Below are positions 25,021 to 33,298 of a stretch of 46,838 bases of DNA, piece after piece. Where the stretch lies: contig PLZU01000010.1 of assembly GCA_003152275.1 (NCBI GenBank), positions 1 to 46,838 of the forward strand. The letters run 5' to 3'. Numbering within the stretch: the first letter of the stretch is position 1; each line of letters starts with the position of its first letter. Made by a program: the position numbers and the translations under genes. The notes under the pieces were generated by a model, which saw nothing but the letters and a program-made list of their open reading frames with translations, ran no database searches and had not been told where the DNA came from. Origin of the DNA: Actinomycetota bacterium. Its GTDB lineage: Bacteria; Actinomycetota; Thermoleophilia; Gaiellales; Gaiellaceae.

Positions 25021-26040
25021 CTACCCCGTGGTCGTAGCCGGAATCGTCGTGCCCGTCGACGCGGTGCTCGCGGGCACGTAGCCGGCCTGGTAGCTGATCT
25101 GCTTCGCGAAGCTCGTCTTCACGTCGTTGAGCCACTTGGTCATCGCGGCCGTGCGCTTCGTCTGCAAGAGCTGCTGCGAGATCTGCGCTCTGACGGCGGC
25201 AAGCGGCGTCGTCTTCGCCGGCCTGACGGCGGAGAGCGCCTGGATGATGTGCCAGCCGTACTGCGTGTGCACCGGCGGCGAAATCTGGTTCGTCTTCAAC
25301 GCGAACGCCGTCTTGTCGAACTGGGGAACGGTCTGGCCCTTCGTGATCGTGAGCTTGCCGCCCGTTTTCGCCGAGCCGGGATCCTTCGAGTACTTCTTCG
25401 CGAGCGCCGCGAAGCTGGCTCCGGCCTTCAACTGGCTTTCGAGCGAGTCGGCGAGCTTCTTGTTGTTCACGAGAATGTGGCGTACGTCACGGCTCTCCGC
25501 GGTGCCGTACTGCGTCTTGTTCGCGTTGTAGTACGCCGTGATCTCGGCGTTCGACACCTTGAGCTTGCCGGTGACGGCGGTGTAGAGCTTCTCCGAGAGA
25601 ATCTGCGCCTGGAGGTCGAGCTTCAGCTGAGGCTCGGTGAGCCCCTGCGCCTTCAGCTGCTTCAGGTAACTCGCCTGCTTGCCGCCGAAGTACTGCTTCT
25701 TGATCTGCGTGAGGCGCGCCGCGACGTCCTTGTCGGTCACGGTGACGCCCAGGTCCTTCGCCTTCTGCTCCAGCTCGGCCTGCTGCACGAGGTACTGCAT
25801 CGCCTGATCTTGGAGCGACTTGTAGGACGCCGTCCCCGGCTTCGGGAACGCGGCCTTGCGCGCCTTGTACGTGCGCTGCGCGCCGGCGAGCAGGAAGTTG
25901 AACTGATCTTTCGTGATCGTGTCGTTCCCGACGCGGGCGACCGCCGACGCGGGGACGCTCTTCGAGCCCCCGCCGCAGCCGGCGGCGACGAGCACGAGAG
26001 CGAGCAGCAGGGCGACAGGCAAAAAGCGAAGCAGTTTCAT
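25021..26040 (-). CDS. Parvulin-type peptidyl-prolyl isomerase lipoprotein (PrsA/SurA-like)
   Basis: The 339 residues begin with a lipoprotein signal whose lipobox VAAGC ends at Cys22, so the protein is anchored outside the membrane. A SurA N-like helical region follows (about 35-175). The rotamase domain (about 178-275) contains RDVRHILVNNKK, FAALAKKYSKDPGSAKTGG and QYGWHIIQ. These proteins help fold exported proteins. Starts at 26040 or 26046 are both possible; the first gives the standard signal. It lies between mfd and mazG, 49 bases after the mfd stop. Confidence 0.9.
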   Translation of the reverse strand: MKLLRFLPVALLLALVLVAAGCGGGSKSVPASAVARVGNDTITKDQFNFLLAGAQRTYKARKAAFPKPGTASYKSLQDQAMQYLVQQAELEQKAKDLGVTVTDKDVAARLTQIKKQYFGGKQASYLKQLKAQGLTEPQLKLDLQAQILSEKLYTAVTGKLKVSNAEITAYYNANKTQYGTAESRDVRHILVNNKKLADSLESQLKAGASFAALAKKYSKDPGSAKTGGKLTITKGQTVPQFDKTAFALKTNQISPPVHTQYGWHIIQALSAVRPAKTTPLAAVRAQISQQLLQTKRTAAMTKWLNDVKTSFAKQISYQAGYVPASTASTGTTIPATTTG

Positions 26041-26089
26041 GTCCATCCAGTGAGGTCGGAAACGTGACTGCCGAGGCGGGCGGAAGATT

Positions 26090-29000
26090 TCACGCTGCCT
26101 GGCGAGCATCCAAGATAGCATCGACCAGGCGAAGCGCTTGGGGGAATCCGTCTTCGCTGCGCAGGCTCACTTCCTGGTTCCCTACGGTGTAGACGGCCGT
26201 GTGGATGCGGCTTCGGAGCTCTTTCAGCTCGCCTGAGCCGAGGACGAGCTTCCCCACTGTCGCCTTGCCGCCGCGGAAGACGAGGTAATCCGCACCGAGG
26301 CGGGCAACCTTGATTTTCGCCTCCTGGAACGCGACGAGGTTCTCCACCGGCTCCGGCAGCGGCCCGTACCGGTCCTCGAGCGACGCCTGGAGCTCGCGCA
26401 GCTCGTCCTCGGTCTCCGCGAGGGCGAGGCGGCGGTGGATGTCGATCCGCAGCGCTTCGGAGGACACGTACTGCTGCGGCACGTAGGCGTCGATCCGGGC
26501 GTCGATCCGCACCGGCCGGGCGGCGATCCGCCGCTGGCCCTGCAGCTCGGCGACCGCTTCGTTCAGCATCTCGACGTAGAGCTCGAAGCCGACGGCGGCG
26601 ACGTGACCGGACTGCTCGGCGCCGAGCAACTCGCCCGCACCGCGGATCTCGAGGTCGCGCATCGCGATCGCGAAGCCCGCCCCCAGCTCGGTGTGGTCGG
26701 CGAGCGTCGCGAGTCGCGCCCGCGCATCGGAGGAGAGCTCCCGTGCATCGGGATAGAAGAGGTAGGCGTACGCGGTCTCGTCGGAGCGGCCGACGCGCCC
26801 GCGGATCTGGTAGAGCTGCGCGAGCCCAAGCGTGTCGGACCGCTCGATGATCAGCGTGTTCGCCTGCGGGATGTCGATCCCCGACTCGATGATCGTCGTC
26901 GACACGAGCACGTCCGCGTCGCCGCGCAGGAACGTGTGCATCTTCTCTTCGAGCTCCTTCTCGCGCATCTGCCCGTGCGCGACGAGGAAGCGGAGGTTCG
27001 GGCACAGCTGCCGCAACTTCTCGGCAGCCTCGTCGATCGTCTCGACGCGGTTGTGCAGATAGAACGCCTGTCCTCCCCGCTCGTGCTCGCGCTCGAGTGC
27101 GAGCTTGACTTGTTCCTCGTCGTACTCGCCGACCGTCGTGCGGATGGGCCGCCGGCCCTCCGGCGGCGTCTCGATGATCGAGATATCGCGCATCCCCGCG
27201 AGCGACATGTGCAGCGTGCGGGGAATCGGGGTCGCGCTGAGCGTCAAGACATCGACCTCGAGCCGCAGCGACTTCAGGAGCTCCTTCTGTGCGACGCCGA
27301 AGCGCTGTTCCTCGTCGAGAACGACGAGTCCGAGCTCCTTCGGGATCACGTCGCGGCTCAGCACCCGGTGCGTGCCGATCAGAACGTCGACCTTCCCTTC
27401 CGAGAAGTCGGCGAGGACCTGCTTGACCTCCTTCGGCGTGCGGAAGCGCGAGACCATCTCGACGCGCACCGGGAAGTCACGGAAGCGATCGCGAAACGTG
27501 TTCCAGTGTTGCTCCGCGAGGATCGTCGTCGGCGCAAGCATCAACACCTGCTTGCTGTTCATTGCGACGGCGAACGCGGCTCGGACCGCGACCTCCGTCT
27601 TGCCGAAGCCGACGTCGCCGCAGACAAGACGGTCCATCGGACGCGCAGCTTCGAGATCCTCCTTGACGGCCTCGATCGCGTTCTCCTGGTCGGGCGTCTC
27701 GCGGTACGGGAAGGAGGCCTCGAGCTGCTGCAGCCACTCGTTGCTCAGGTCGTAGGCGATGCCTTCGTGCGTCTGCCGCTGCGCGTACAGCGCGATCAGC
27801 TCGGATGCGAGCTCGTGCACCGACTCGCGGGCGCGCGACTTGAGTAGCTGCCACGCTTTGCCGCCCAGCTTCGAGAGCGCCGGCGACGATGCATCCGAGC
27901 CGACGTAACGTGAGACGCGGCCAAGCTGCTCGTGCGGGACGTACAGGCGATCGTCGCCACGGAACGCGAGCAACAGGTAGTCGCGGGTGACGCCGGCGAC
28001 TTCCTTCGTCTCGAAGCCGAGCAGCTTTCCGACCCCGTGATCTTCGTGCACCACGAAGTCGCCCGTGCGCAGATCGGCGAACGACTGCAGCGCGCGGCCG
28101 CCGAGGCGCCGCTCGCGCGGCGCGCGGCGGCGAAAGACCTGGTGGTCGGGCAGAAGCACGAGGCCGAGCTCGCGCCAGACGAAGCCGCGCCGTGCAGGCG
28201 CAACCGCAAAGAAGAGGCCCGCTTCGCTCGGAAGCGTGTCGCCGGGCTCGAGCAGCTTCGCTTCGACGCGGCGCAACATCCCCTGGGTGCGCAGCGCCTC
28301 GCCGCGGTGCGGGAACGCGACGACGACGCGCTGCCCCGCTCGCACGAACGATGCGAGCTCCACCTCGGCCTCCGCGAGCCCGCGCGAAGCGATCGCCGGG
28401 CGCTGCGCTTCGAACGCGAACGGCTGGTTTTGCGGGAACGGATCGAGCTCGGTCGTGCCGTCGAGCGAGATCGGCGCCAGGCCGTCCTCGGCCCAAACGC
28501 GGCGCACGTCGTCGGGCTGGAAGACGAAGTCGGGCGCACGCTCGAGCGGCGCCACGAGGTCGGCCGGGACGGGACGACTCTCACCCTCATCCCCGTGCCA
28601 CTCCTCGACGAGGTCGAGTCGGCGCTCGGCAGCGGGGAAGATCGTGCACTCGTCGACCGGATGCAACGCGCGCTGCGTGAACGGCGAGAACGCGCGGATC
28701 GACTCAACCTCGTCACCGAAGAACTCGATGCGGAACGGCTCGCGGCCGGTGGTCGGGAAGACGTCGATCAGGCCGCCGCGCACCGCGAACTGCCCGCGGT
28801 CGTCGACACGTTCGACGCGCTCGTAGCCCGCAAGCACGAGCTCTTCGGACAGACCCTCGACGCCGACCTCCCGTCCGGCTGCGAGCTCGAGCGGTTCGGG
28901 CCTCGCCCCTGGGGGCGGCAGCAACTCGGCAACCGCGTGCGCGGACGCGCACACGAGCCCGCCGCGTGCGAGGACGGCGAGCGCGCGCGCGCGCTCGCCG

Positions 29001-29296
29001 ACGAGATGCGGCGGCGGCTCGAGCCCGGACTCCCAGCGGACACCGCGCGAGGGCAGATAGCCGACCGCCTCTTCCCCGAGGAACCACGCGGCCGCCTCGG
29101 CGGCGTCGCGCGCATCCGCGTCCTCGGGCAGCAGGCAGACGAGCGGCCGCTCGAGGCGCTCGTGCAACGACGCCAGTACAACCGGCAGCGACGCCTCCGA
29201 TACGCGCGCACGGGTCGGCAGCGACTCGGCGAGCTCACCGAGCCGTTCGTGCTCCGCAACCTCGCGGACAAACGCGTGCAGTACAGGACGGTCCAT
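26090..29296 (-). CDS. mfd: Transcription-repair coupling factor Mfd
   Basis: The 1068 residues show the UvrB-like N-terminal region (about 30-330; RGGLIDVFPTTGREPFRIEF) and the RNA-polymerase-interacting CarD-like domain (about 405-470; DFVVHEDHGVGKLLGFE). The RecG-like translocase has Walker A VCGDVGFGKTEVA, motif II LDEEQRFGV and GRVGRSDETAYAY. The C-terminal TRCF domain is at about 925-1020. Mfd removes stalled RNA polymerase and recruits UvrA. A 506-residue open frame on the other strand is a composition artefact. It is followed by the SurA-like gene and preceded by pth. Confidence 0.97.
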   Translation of the reverse strand: MDRPVLHAFVREVAEHERLGELAESLPTRARVSEASLPVVLASLHERLERPLVCLLPEDADARDAAEAAAWFLGEEAVGYLPSRGVRWESGLEPPPHLVGERARALAVLARGGLVCASAHAVAELLPPPGARPEPLELAAGREVGVEGLSEELVLAGYERVERVDDRGQFAVRGGLIDVFPTTGREPFRIEFFGDEVESIRAFSPFTQRALHPVDECTIFPAAERRLDLVEEWHGDEGESRPVPADLVAPLERAPDFVFQPDDVRRVWAEDGLAPISLDGTTELDPFPQNQPFAFEAQRPAIASRGLAEAEVELASFVRAGQRVVVAFPHRGEALRTQGMLRRVEAKLLEPGDTLPSEAGLFFAVAPARRGFVWRELGLVLLPDHQVFRRRAPRERRLGGRALQSFADLRTGDFVVHEDHGVGKLLGFETKEVAGVTRDYLLLAFRGDDRLYVPHEQLGRVSRYVGSDASSPALSKLGGKAWQLLKSRARESVHELASELIALYAQRQTHEGIAYDLSNEWLQQLEASFPYRETPDQENAIEAVKEDLEAARPMDRLVCGDVGFGKTEVAVRAAFAVAMNSKQVLMLAPTTILAEQHWNTFRDRFRDFPVRVEMVSRFRTPKEVKQVLADFSEGKVDVLIGTHRVLSRDVIPKELGLVVLDEEQRFGVAQKELLKSLRLEVDVLTLSATPIPRTLHMSLAGMRDISIIETPPEGRRPIRTTVGEYDEEQVKLALEREHERGGQAFYLHNRVETIDEAAEKLRQLCPNLRFLVAHGQMREKELEEKMHTFLRGDADVLVSTTIIESGIDIPQANTLIIERSDTLGLAQLYQIRGRVGRSDETAYAYLFYPDARELSSDARARLATLADHTELGAGFAIAMRDLEIRGAGELLGAEQSGHVAAVGFELYVEMLNEAVAELQGQRRIAARPVRIDARIDAYVPQQYVSSEALRIDIHRRLALAETEDELRELQASLEDRYGPLPEPVENLVAFQEAKIKVARLGADYLVFRGGKATVGKLVLGSGELKELRSRIHTAVYTVGNQEVSLRSEDGFPQALRLVDAILDARQAA

Positions 29297-29347
29297 GACG
29301 AACGGCGGAACATTGGTTCCGCGGGGATTGGATGGTACCGGCGACTG

Positions 29348-29914
29348 CTAGCGGCGGTTGACGGCGCGCTGGGCCTGCTCGAGGCCGTCGGCGTCGAGCT
29401 GCTCGACCGCGTCCGCGGCGTGCGCGATCAGACTGTCCGCGTCGTCATGTGACTCGAAGTTCGAGAGGACATAGTCGGCGAGCGGGCGCGGATCGCCGCG
29501 CTCGGGGCGGCCCACCCCGATTCGCAGGCGGAGAAAGTCCTGGGTCTTCAGGTGCTGCGCGATCGAGCGCAGGCCGTTGTGCCCGGAGAGCCCCCCGCCC
29601 ACCTTCAGCTCGAGCCGGCCGAGTTCGAAGTCACCCTCATCGTGTACGACGAGCACTTCGCCTGGCTCAAGCTTGTAGAAGCGCGTCGCACCGCTGACTG
29701 CCCGGCCCGACTCGTTCATGAACGTCTCCGGCTTCAGCAGCCCAATGCGCGTTCCGCCCAACTCTGTCTCGGCGTACAGGCCCTCGAACTGGGGCCGAAA
29801 CGACGCGACGCGCCCACCCCGAAGGGCAAGCGCGTCGACGACGAGAAACCCGGCATTGTGCCGGGTCAGTGCGTAGCGCGGCCCCGGATTCCCGAGGCCG
29901 ACGACCAGGATCAC
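29348..29914 (-). CDS. pth: Peptidyl-tRNA hydrolase
   Basis: The 188 residues include VVGLGNPGPRYALTRHNAGF with catalytic His19, KPETFMNESG, VVHDEGDFELG with Asp92, and GGGLSGHNGLRSI with Asn113; the catalytic set is complete. It recycles peptidyl-tRNAs dropped from ribosomes. Codon use matches the block to its left: 17 of the first 20 codons end in G or C. The GTG start shares four bases (GTGA) with the rplY stop, although rplY appears to come from another genome. Confidence 0.95.
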   Translation of the reverse strand: MILVVGLGNPGPRYALTRHNAGFLVVDALALRGGRVASFRPQFEGLYAETELGGTRIGLLKPETFMNESGRAVSGATRFYKLEPGEVLVVHDEGDFELGRLELKVGGGLSGHNGLRSIAQHLKTQDFLRLRIGVGRPERGDPRPLADYVLSNFESHDDADSLIAHAADAVEQLDADGLEQAQRAVNRR

Positions 29915-30060
29915 TTCTTCGCAGGCGCCTTGGCGGCGGCGCCCTTGGCGGGAGCAGCGGCGGCGGCGCCAGCGGCCGGAGCGGCGGCAGCACCCGCAGC
30001 GGGAGCGGCAGCGCCAGCGGCCGGAGCAGCCTCTTCCTCCGCGCGGATGATCTCAGTCAC
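29830..30060. other. Probable junction between two genomes
   Basis: To the left of this interval, codon use, gene families and gene order are actinobacterial. To the right they are myxobacterial. The join lies in the repetitive rplY tail or in the highly conserved start of pth. I place it by inspection of codon use and protein families, so the exact base is not known. See the matching finding for alternatives. Confidence 0.65.
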
Positions 30061-30603
30061 GACAGAGGCCACGGTTTGCTCCGGAGGCAAGCGCACCGAG
30101 ACGCCTTCCGGCAAAGCGAGGTCTTTAGTGCCAACGTGACCGTCGAGCGCGAGCGACGTGACGTCGTGCACGATCTTGACCGGGATTTGGCCCGGCAAGC
30201 AGCGAATCGGCAGCTTGCGGAACACCTGGCGCAGCGTGCCACCGGCAACCACGCCCGCAGCTTTGCCGGTGAGCTCGAGCGGCACTTCCACGTTCACCGG
30301 TTGGTCGAGATGGATTTGCACGAAGTCCGCATGCAGGAGCGAACGCGTGAGGGGGTGATACTGGAAGTCAGAGAGCAGCACGGTCAGACCGGCCTTGCCG
30401 TCCACGTCCAGGTTCACGACCGTGTTGCGGCCACGAGCGCTGGCGAGCACCGCCTTGATGGCTTCCGGCTGAATGGCTAGGGCTTGCGTGGGCAAGCTCT
30501 TTCCGTACGCCACCGCGGGGATTTTGCCCTCGTTGCGCAAACGGCGGGCAGCGCCTTTTCCATGATCATCGCGCCGGCTGGCAGTAACTTTAATTGCGTC
30601 CAT
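29911..30603 (-). CDS. rplY: Ribosomal protein bL25 (Ctc type) with Ala/Pro-rich tail
   Basis: The 230 residues comprise the 5S-rRNA-binding L25 domain (about 5-92; GAARRLRNEGKIPAVAYG) and the TL5/Ctc beta domain (about 95-185; VNVEVPLELTGKAAG). A tail of about 40 residues made almost only of Ala, Pro, Gly and Lys ends in KAPAKK. Such tails occur in several phyla, including myxobacteria. Only 9 of the first 20 codons end in G or C, unlike pth next door. An AGGAGA site precedes the ATG. It follows prs by 25 bases. Confidence 0.93.
   Translation of the reverse strand: MDAIKVTASRRDDHGKGAARRLRNEGKIPAVAYGKSLPTQALAIQPEAIKAVLASARGRNTVVNLDVDGKAGLTVLLSDFQYHPLTRSLLHADFVQIHLDQPVNVEVPLELTGKAAGVVAGGTLRQVFRKLPIRCLPGQIPVKIVHDVTSLALDGHVGTKDLALPEGVSVRLPPEQTVASVVTEIIRAEEEAAPAAGAAAPAAGAAAAPAAGAAAAAPAKGAAAKAPAKK
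29966..30027 (-). repeat. Low-complexity repeats in the rplY tail
   Basis: GCGCCAGCGGCCGGAGC occurs twice, at 29966-29982 and 30011-30027, 45 bases apart. It sits inside a run of Ala/Pro/Gly codons (Pro-Ala-Ala-Gly-Ala units) from about 29918 to 30040. Such GC-rich degenerate repeats are shared between unrelated genomes and are difficult for read overlap and assembly. Confidence 0.8.
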
Positions 30604-30628
30604 CTGTCTTCTCCTGAAGTTGCTGCCG

Positions 30629-31576
30629 CTACACGAACAGCGAGCTCACCGAATCACTATTATGAATACGTCGAATGGCTTCGCCGAGCAGGCGCCCAAT
30701 CGATAGGAATTTAATCTTCTTCGAGGCGCGCGCCTCTTCCGAGTGCAAAATCGAGTTCGTCACGACGACCTCGGTCAGCGGTGACTCTTCGATGCGCTTC
30801 ACTGCCGGGCCGCTCAGTACGCCGTGCGTTGCGCAGGCTACGACGCTCTTCGCGCCGCCGTCCATGACCGCGACGGCCGCGTTGCACAGAGTGCCGGCGG
30901 TGTCGATCAAGTCGTCGACGATGATGCAGTCCTTGCCGGACACGTCACCGATCAGATGCATCACTTCACTGACGTTGGCGCGCTCTCGGCGCTTGTCGAT
31001 GATCGCGAGCGAAGCACCGAGACGCTTGGAGTAAGCGCGCGTGCGCTCGACGCCGCCAGCGTCCGGAGCAACGAACACCGCGTCCTTGTTGAAACGGACC
31101 TTGAGGTAGTCGTCCAAGAACACCGGTAGCGCGTACAAGTGATCGAGCGGAATGTTGAAAAATCCCTGAATTTGCCCAGCGTGTAGGTCGACGCACAGCA
31201 CGCGCGACACGCCGGCGGTGACCAGCAAATCGGCCACCAGCTTCGACGTGATCGGGGTACGCGGCGCGACTTTGCGGTCCTGACGCGCGTACCCGTAGTA
31301 CGGGATGACCGCGGTGATGCTGGAGGCCGACGCGCGGCGTAGCGCGTCGCACATGATCAGCAGCTCCATCAGGTTGTCGTTGACCGGCGAGCACGTGGGT
31401 TGAATCACGTAGGTATCGAGGCCACGCACGTTCTCTCGGATCTCGCAGAACGTCTCGCCGTCGCTGAAACGGGAAACGCGCGCTTCACCCAGCGGAGTGT
31501 CCAGCACCTTCGCGATTTCGGCGGCTAGCTCCGGATTCGCGTTGCCGGTGAATAAGCAAAATCTCTTGACTGCCAC
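30629..31576 (-). CDS. prs: Ribose-phosphate pyrophosphokinase
   Basis: This 315-residue PRPP synthetase has [20 protein letters not shown] near the start, [38 protein letters not shown] and the PRPP loop [14 protein letters not shown]. It makes PRPP from ribose 5-phosphate and ATP for nucleotide, His and Trp synthesis. The start is GTG without a clear ribosome site. Codon use is looser than in the left block (13 of the first 20 codons end in G or C). It leads the prs-rplY pair. Confidence 0.97.
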   Translation of the reverse strand: MAVKRFCLFTGNANPELAAEIAKVLDTPLGEARVSRFSDGETFCEIRENVRGLDTYVIQPTCSPVNDNLMELLIMCDALRRASASSITAVIPYYGYARQDRKVAPRTPITSKLVADLLVTAGVSRVLCVDLHAGQIQGFFNIPLDHLYALPVFLDDYLKVRFNKDAVFVAPDAGGVERTRAYSKRLGASLAIIDKRRERANVSEVMHLIGDVSGKDCIIVDDLIDTAGTLCNAAVAVMDGGAKSVVACATHGVLSGPAVKRIEESPLTEVVVTNSILHSEEARASKKIKFLSIGRLLGEAIRRIHNSDSVSSLFV

Positions 31577-31748
31577 GGGGTGCTCAGGGTCCAGTGCCTT
31601 GTTCGCCTACCCGACAACCTCGCGAAAACACTGCGGTTGTCTCAAGCAAGCCAGTAGGGCGCGGGACAACTAGCAGCCAGGCCCGCCCCTGTCAACGACG
31701 CCCGTCGGCACCGGCAAACGCCGCATTTCCTGGCCTAAAATGGCGCAG

Positions 31749-31800
31749 GCCCGGCTCAGTCGGGCGCTGCGCTGTGGCGGAACACCGGACGACGGTCCGG
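31749..31800 (-). terminator. Hairpins downstream of the Ser/Thr kinase gene
   Basis: Two short stem-loops lie in the 255-base gap between the kinase stop (31832) and the prs start: CCGGAC-GACG-GTCCGG at 31785-31800 and GCCCG-(7)-CGGGC at 31749-31765. On the minus strand the second is followed within seven bases by ATTTTA. This is a plausible but weak terminator pair. The rest of the gap presumably holds the prs promoter; I see no clear consensus. Confidence 0.35.
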
Positions 31801-31831
31801 AGCTGCTCGATGCCGGTGCCAGCGAACCGCC

Positions 31832-33295
31832 TTACCGATACGGGTTACGCAGATCGACGTCGTCGTCCGACTTCTTTTTGGTCTTCTTGGGTGGGCTATC
31901 CGAGTCGCCTGCCTTGGTCGCGGCTGCGCGGGGTCGCTGCTGCAGGACAGGTTTGGCCGTTGGTGCGACCTCGATTGGCATGGCGCTTGGATCGCTCGCT
32001 GCGGGCTCGGGAGTTGGCTCCGCCGGGTGCGCCACGGTGGCCGGTGTTGCAGGCGCCGACGGCGCGGCTGTCATCGGGGGTCGGAACCCGGTCTCGCGGG
32101 CGAATAGGAAGCTGCCGCCGCCGACCGCGCCAAGGAGCAGCAGCAGCAACAGGAACAGCCCGACACGACTGCGGCCCTTGGGCGGCGAGCTCTGCGTGAG
32201 CGTGGCCGCCTGAGACGGATCCAACCCCGACAAGCTCATGGCCGCCGCCGACACGCTGGAAGACATGGGCGAGCCTGGAGCTACGCCAACGTGGCTTGGC
32301 TCACTGCGCGCGATCCAGGCGCGCACGGCTTCACGCTGAGCCGACACCTCGTCTCCCAGGACCTCGGTGACGTAGGCCGCGAGCTCGCGGGGCGTAGCGA
32401 TGCGATCACGGCCGGTGGCGGCTGCTTCGAGCGCATCGGCGAACTGCGCGCACGTGCCGAAGCGCTTGTCGTGCGAACGCTCGAGCGCGCGCATCACGAC
32501 CTTCGACAGCTCTTGGCTCAGGCCGGGCACGATCTCCGTCAACGGAGGCACGGGCTCGCTCATCACGCGTGACAAAGTCGCGGCTTCGTTCTCGGCTTTG
32601 AACAAGCGTTTAGCGGCGATCTCTTCCCAGACGACGATACCGGCCGCGAACACGTCCGCGCGGCGATCCAGCGACTCTTCACCCGCGGCTTGCTCGGGCG
32701 CCATGTACGCGATTTTGCCCTTGAGCTGACCGACGCGCGTCGCTGTCAGGCGGCTGGCGGCGCGCGCCACGCCGAAATCCGTGATGCGTGCGATGCCGTC
32801 GACGCCGACCAACACGTTCTGCGGGGAAACGTCGCGATGCACGAGATGCACGGCGTCGCCAGTATCGTCGCGCAGCTCGTGGGCTGCGTGCAGACCAGAG
32901 AGCATGTCGAGCGCGATACGCAGCGCAATCGGGATCGGGATCCGCTTGCCCCGTGTGGCGGCGCGCGCCAATAGCCGCGCCAGCGTGTCACCCTCGATGT
33001 ACTCCATCACCAGGTAGTAACCGACCGGGCTCGCGCCAACTTCGAGGATGGGCACCACGTTCGGGTGATGAATGCGTGCGGCGATCCGCGCTTCGTCGAG
33101 GAACATCTCGACGAACTCCTTTTCGTTCGCCAAGTGCGGATGCAGCCGCTTCATGGCAACGAAACGCTGGAAGCCACCGACCCCTGTCAGACGCGCGAGG
33201 TACACCGTCGCCATGCCGCCGGAGGCGATTTCGCCTACTAGCTCGTAGCGATCGACGCGCTGTCGCCCCGCGCCGGGGTCGAAGAGTTTCGCCAC
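31832..33295 (-). CDS. Transmembrane serine/threonine protein kinase (Hanks type)
   Basis: The 487 residues begin with a kinase domain (about 17-275): glycine loop GEIASGGMATVYLA, AMKRLHP with the ATP lysine, catalytic HRDVSPQN, DFG in ITDFGVARA and APE in AYMAPEQAAG. A juxtamembrane linker, one membrane helix (about 373-392, GLFLLLLLLLGAVGGG) and an outer Pro/Ala-rich tail ending in a Lys/Asp-rich stretch follow. HRDVSPQN is typical of myxobacterial kinases. It starts three bases after the stop of a TPR protein gene, which is probably its partner. The extracytoplasmic part shows no known sensor domain. Confidence 0.92.
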   Translation of the reverse strand: MAKLFDPGAGRQRVDRYELVGEIASGGMATVYLARLTGVGGFQRFVAMKRLHPHLANEKEFVEMFLDEARIAARIHHPNVVPILEVGASPVGYYLVMEYIEGDTLARLLARAATRGKRIPIPIALRIALDMLSGLHAAHELRDDTGDAVHLVHRDVSPQNVLVGVDGIARITDFGVARAASRLTATRVGQLKGKIAYMAPEQAAGEESLDRRADVFAAGIVVWEEIAAKRLFKAENEAATLSRVMSEPVPPLTEIVPGLSQELSKVVMRALERSHDKRFGTCAQFADALEAAATGRDRIATPRELAAYVTEVLGDEVSAQREAVRAWIARSEPSHVGVAPGSPMSSSVSAAAMSLSGLDPSQAATLTQSSPPKGRSRVGLFLLLLLLLGAVGGGSFLFARETGFRPPMTAAPSAPATPATVAHPAEPTPEPAASDPSAMPIEVAPTAKPVLQQRPRAAATKAGDSDSPPKKTKKKSDDDVDLRNPYR

Positions 33296-33298
33296 TCG

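Noticed and set aside
27932..29452. A 506-residue open frame on the plus strand opposite mfd
   Set aside because: It is Arg/Glu/Ala-rich without domain motifs and mirrors the mfd codons, as expected from very high GC. mfd itself is complete and certain.
31760..32200. Plus-strand frame of 157 residues opposite the end of the kinase gene
   Set aside because: It lies opposite the Pro/Ala-rich tail and membrane helix of the kinase and has no ribosome site or motif.
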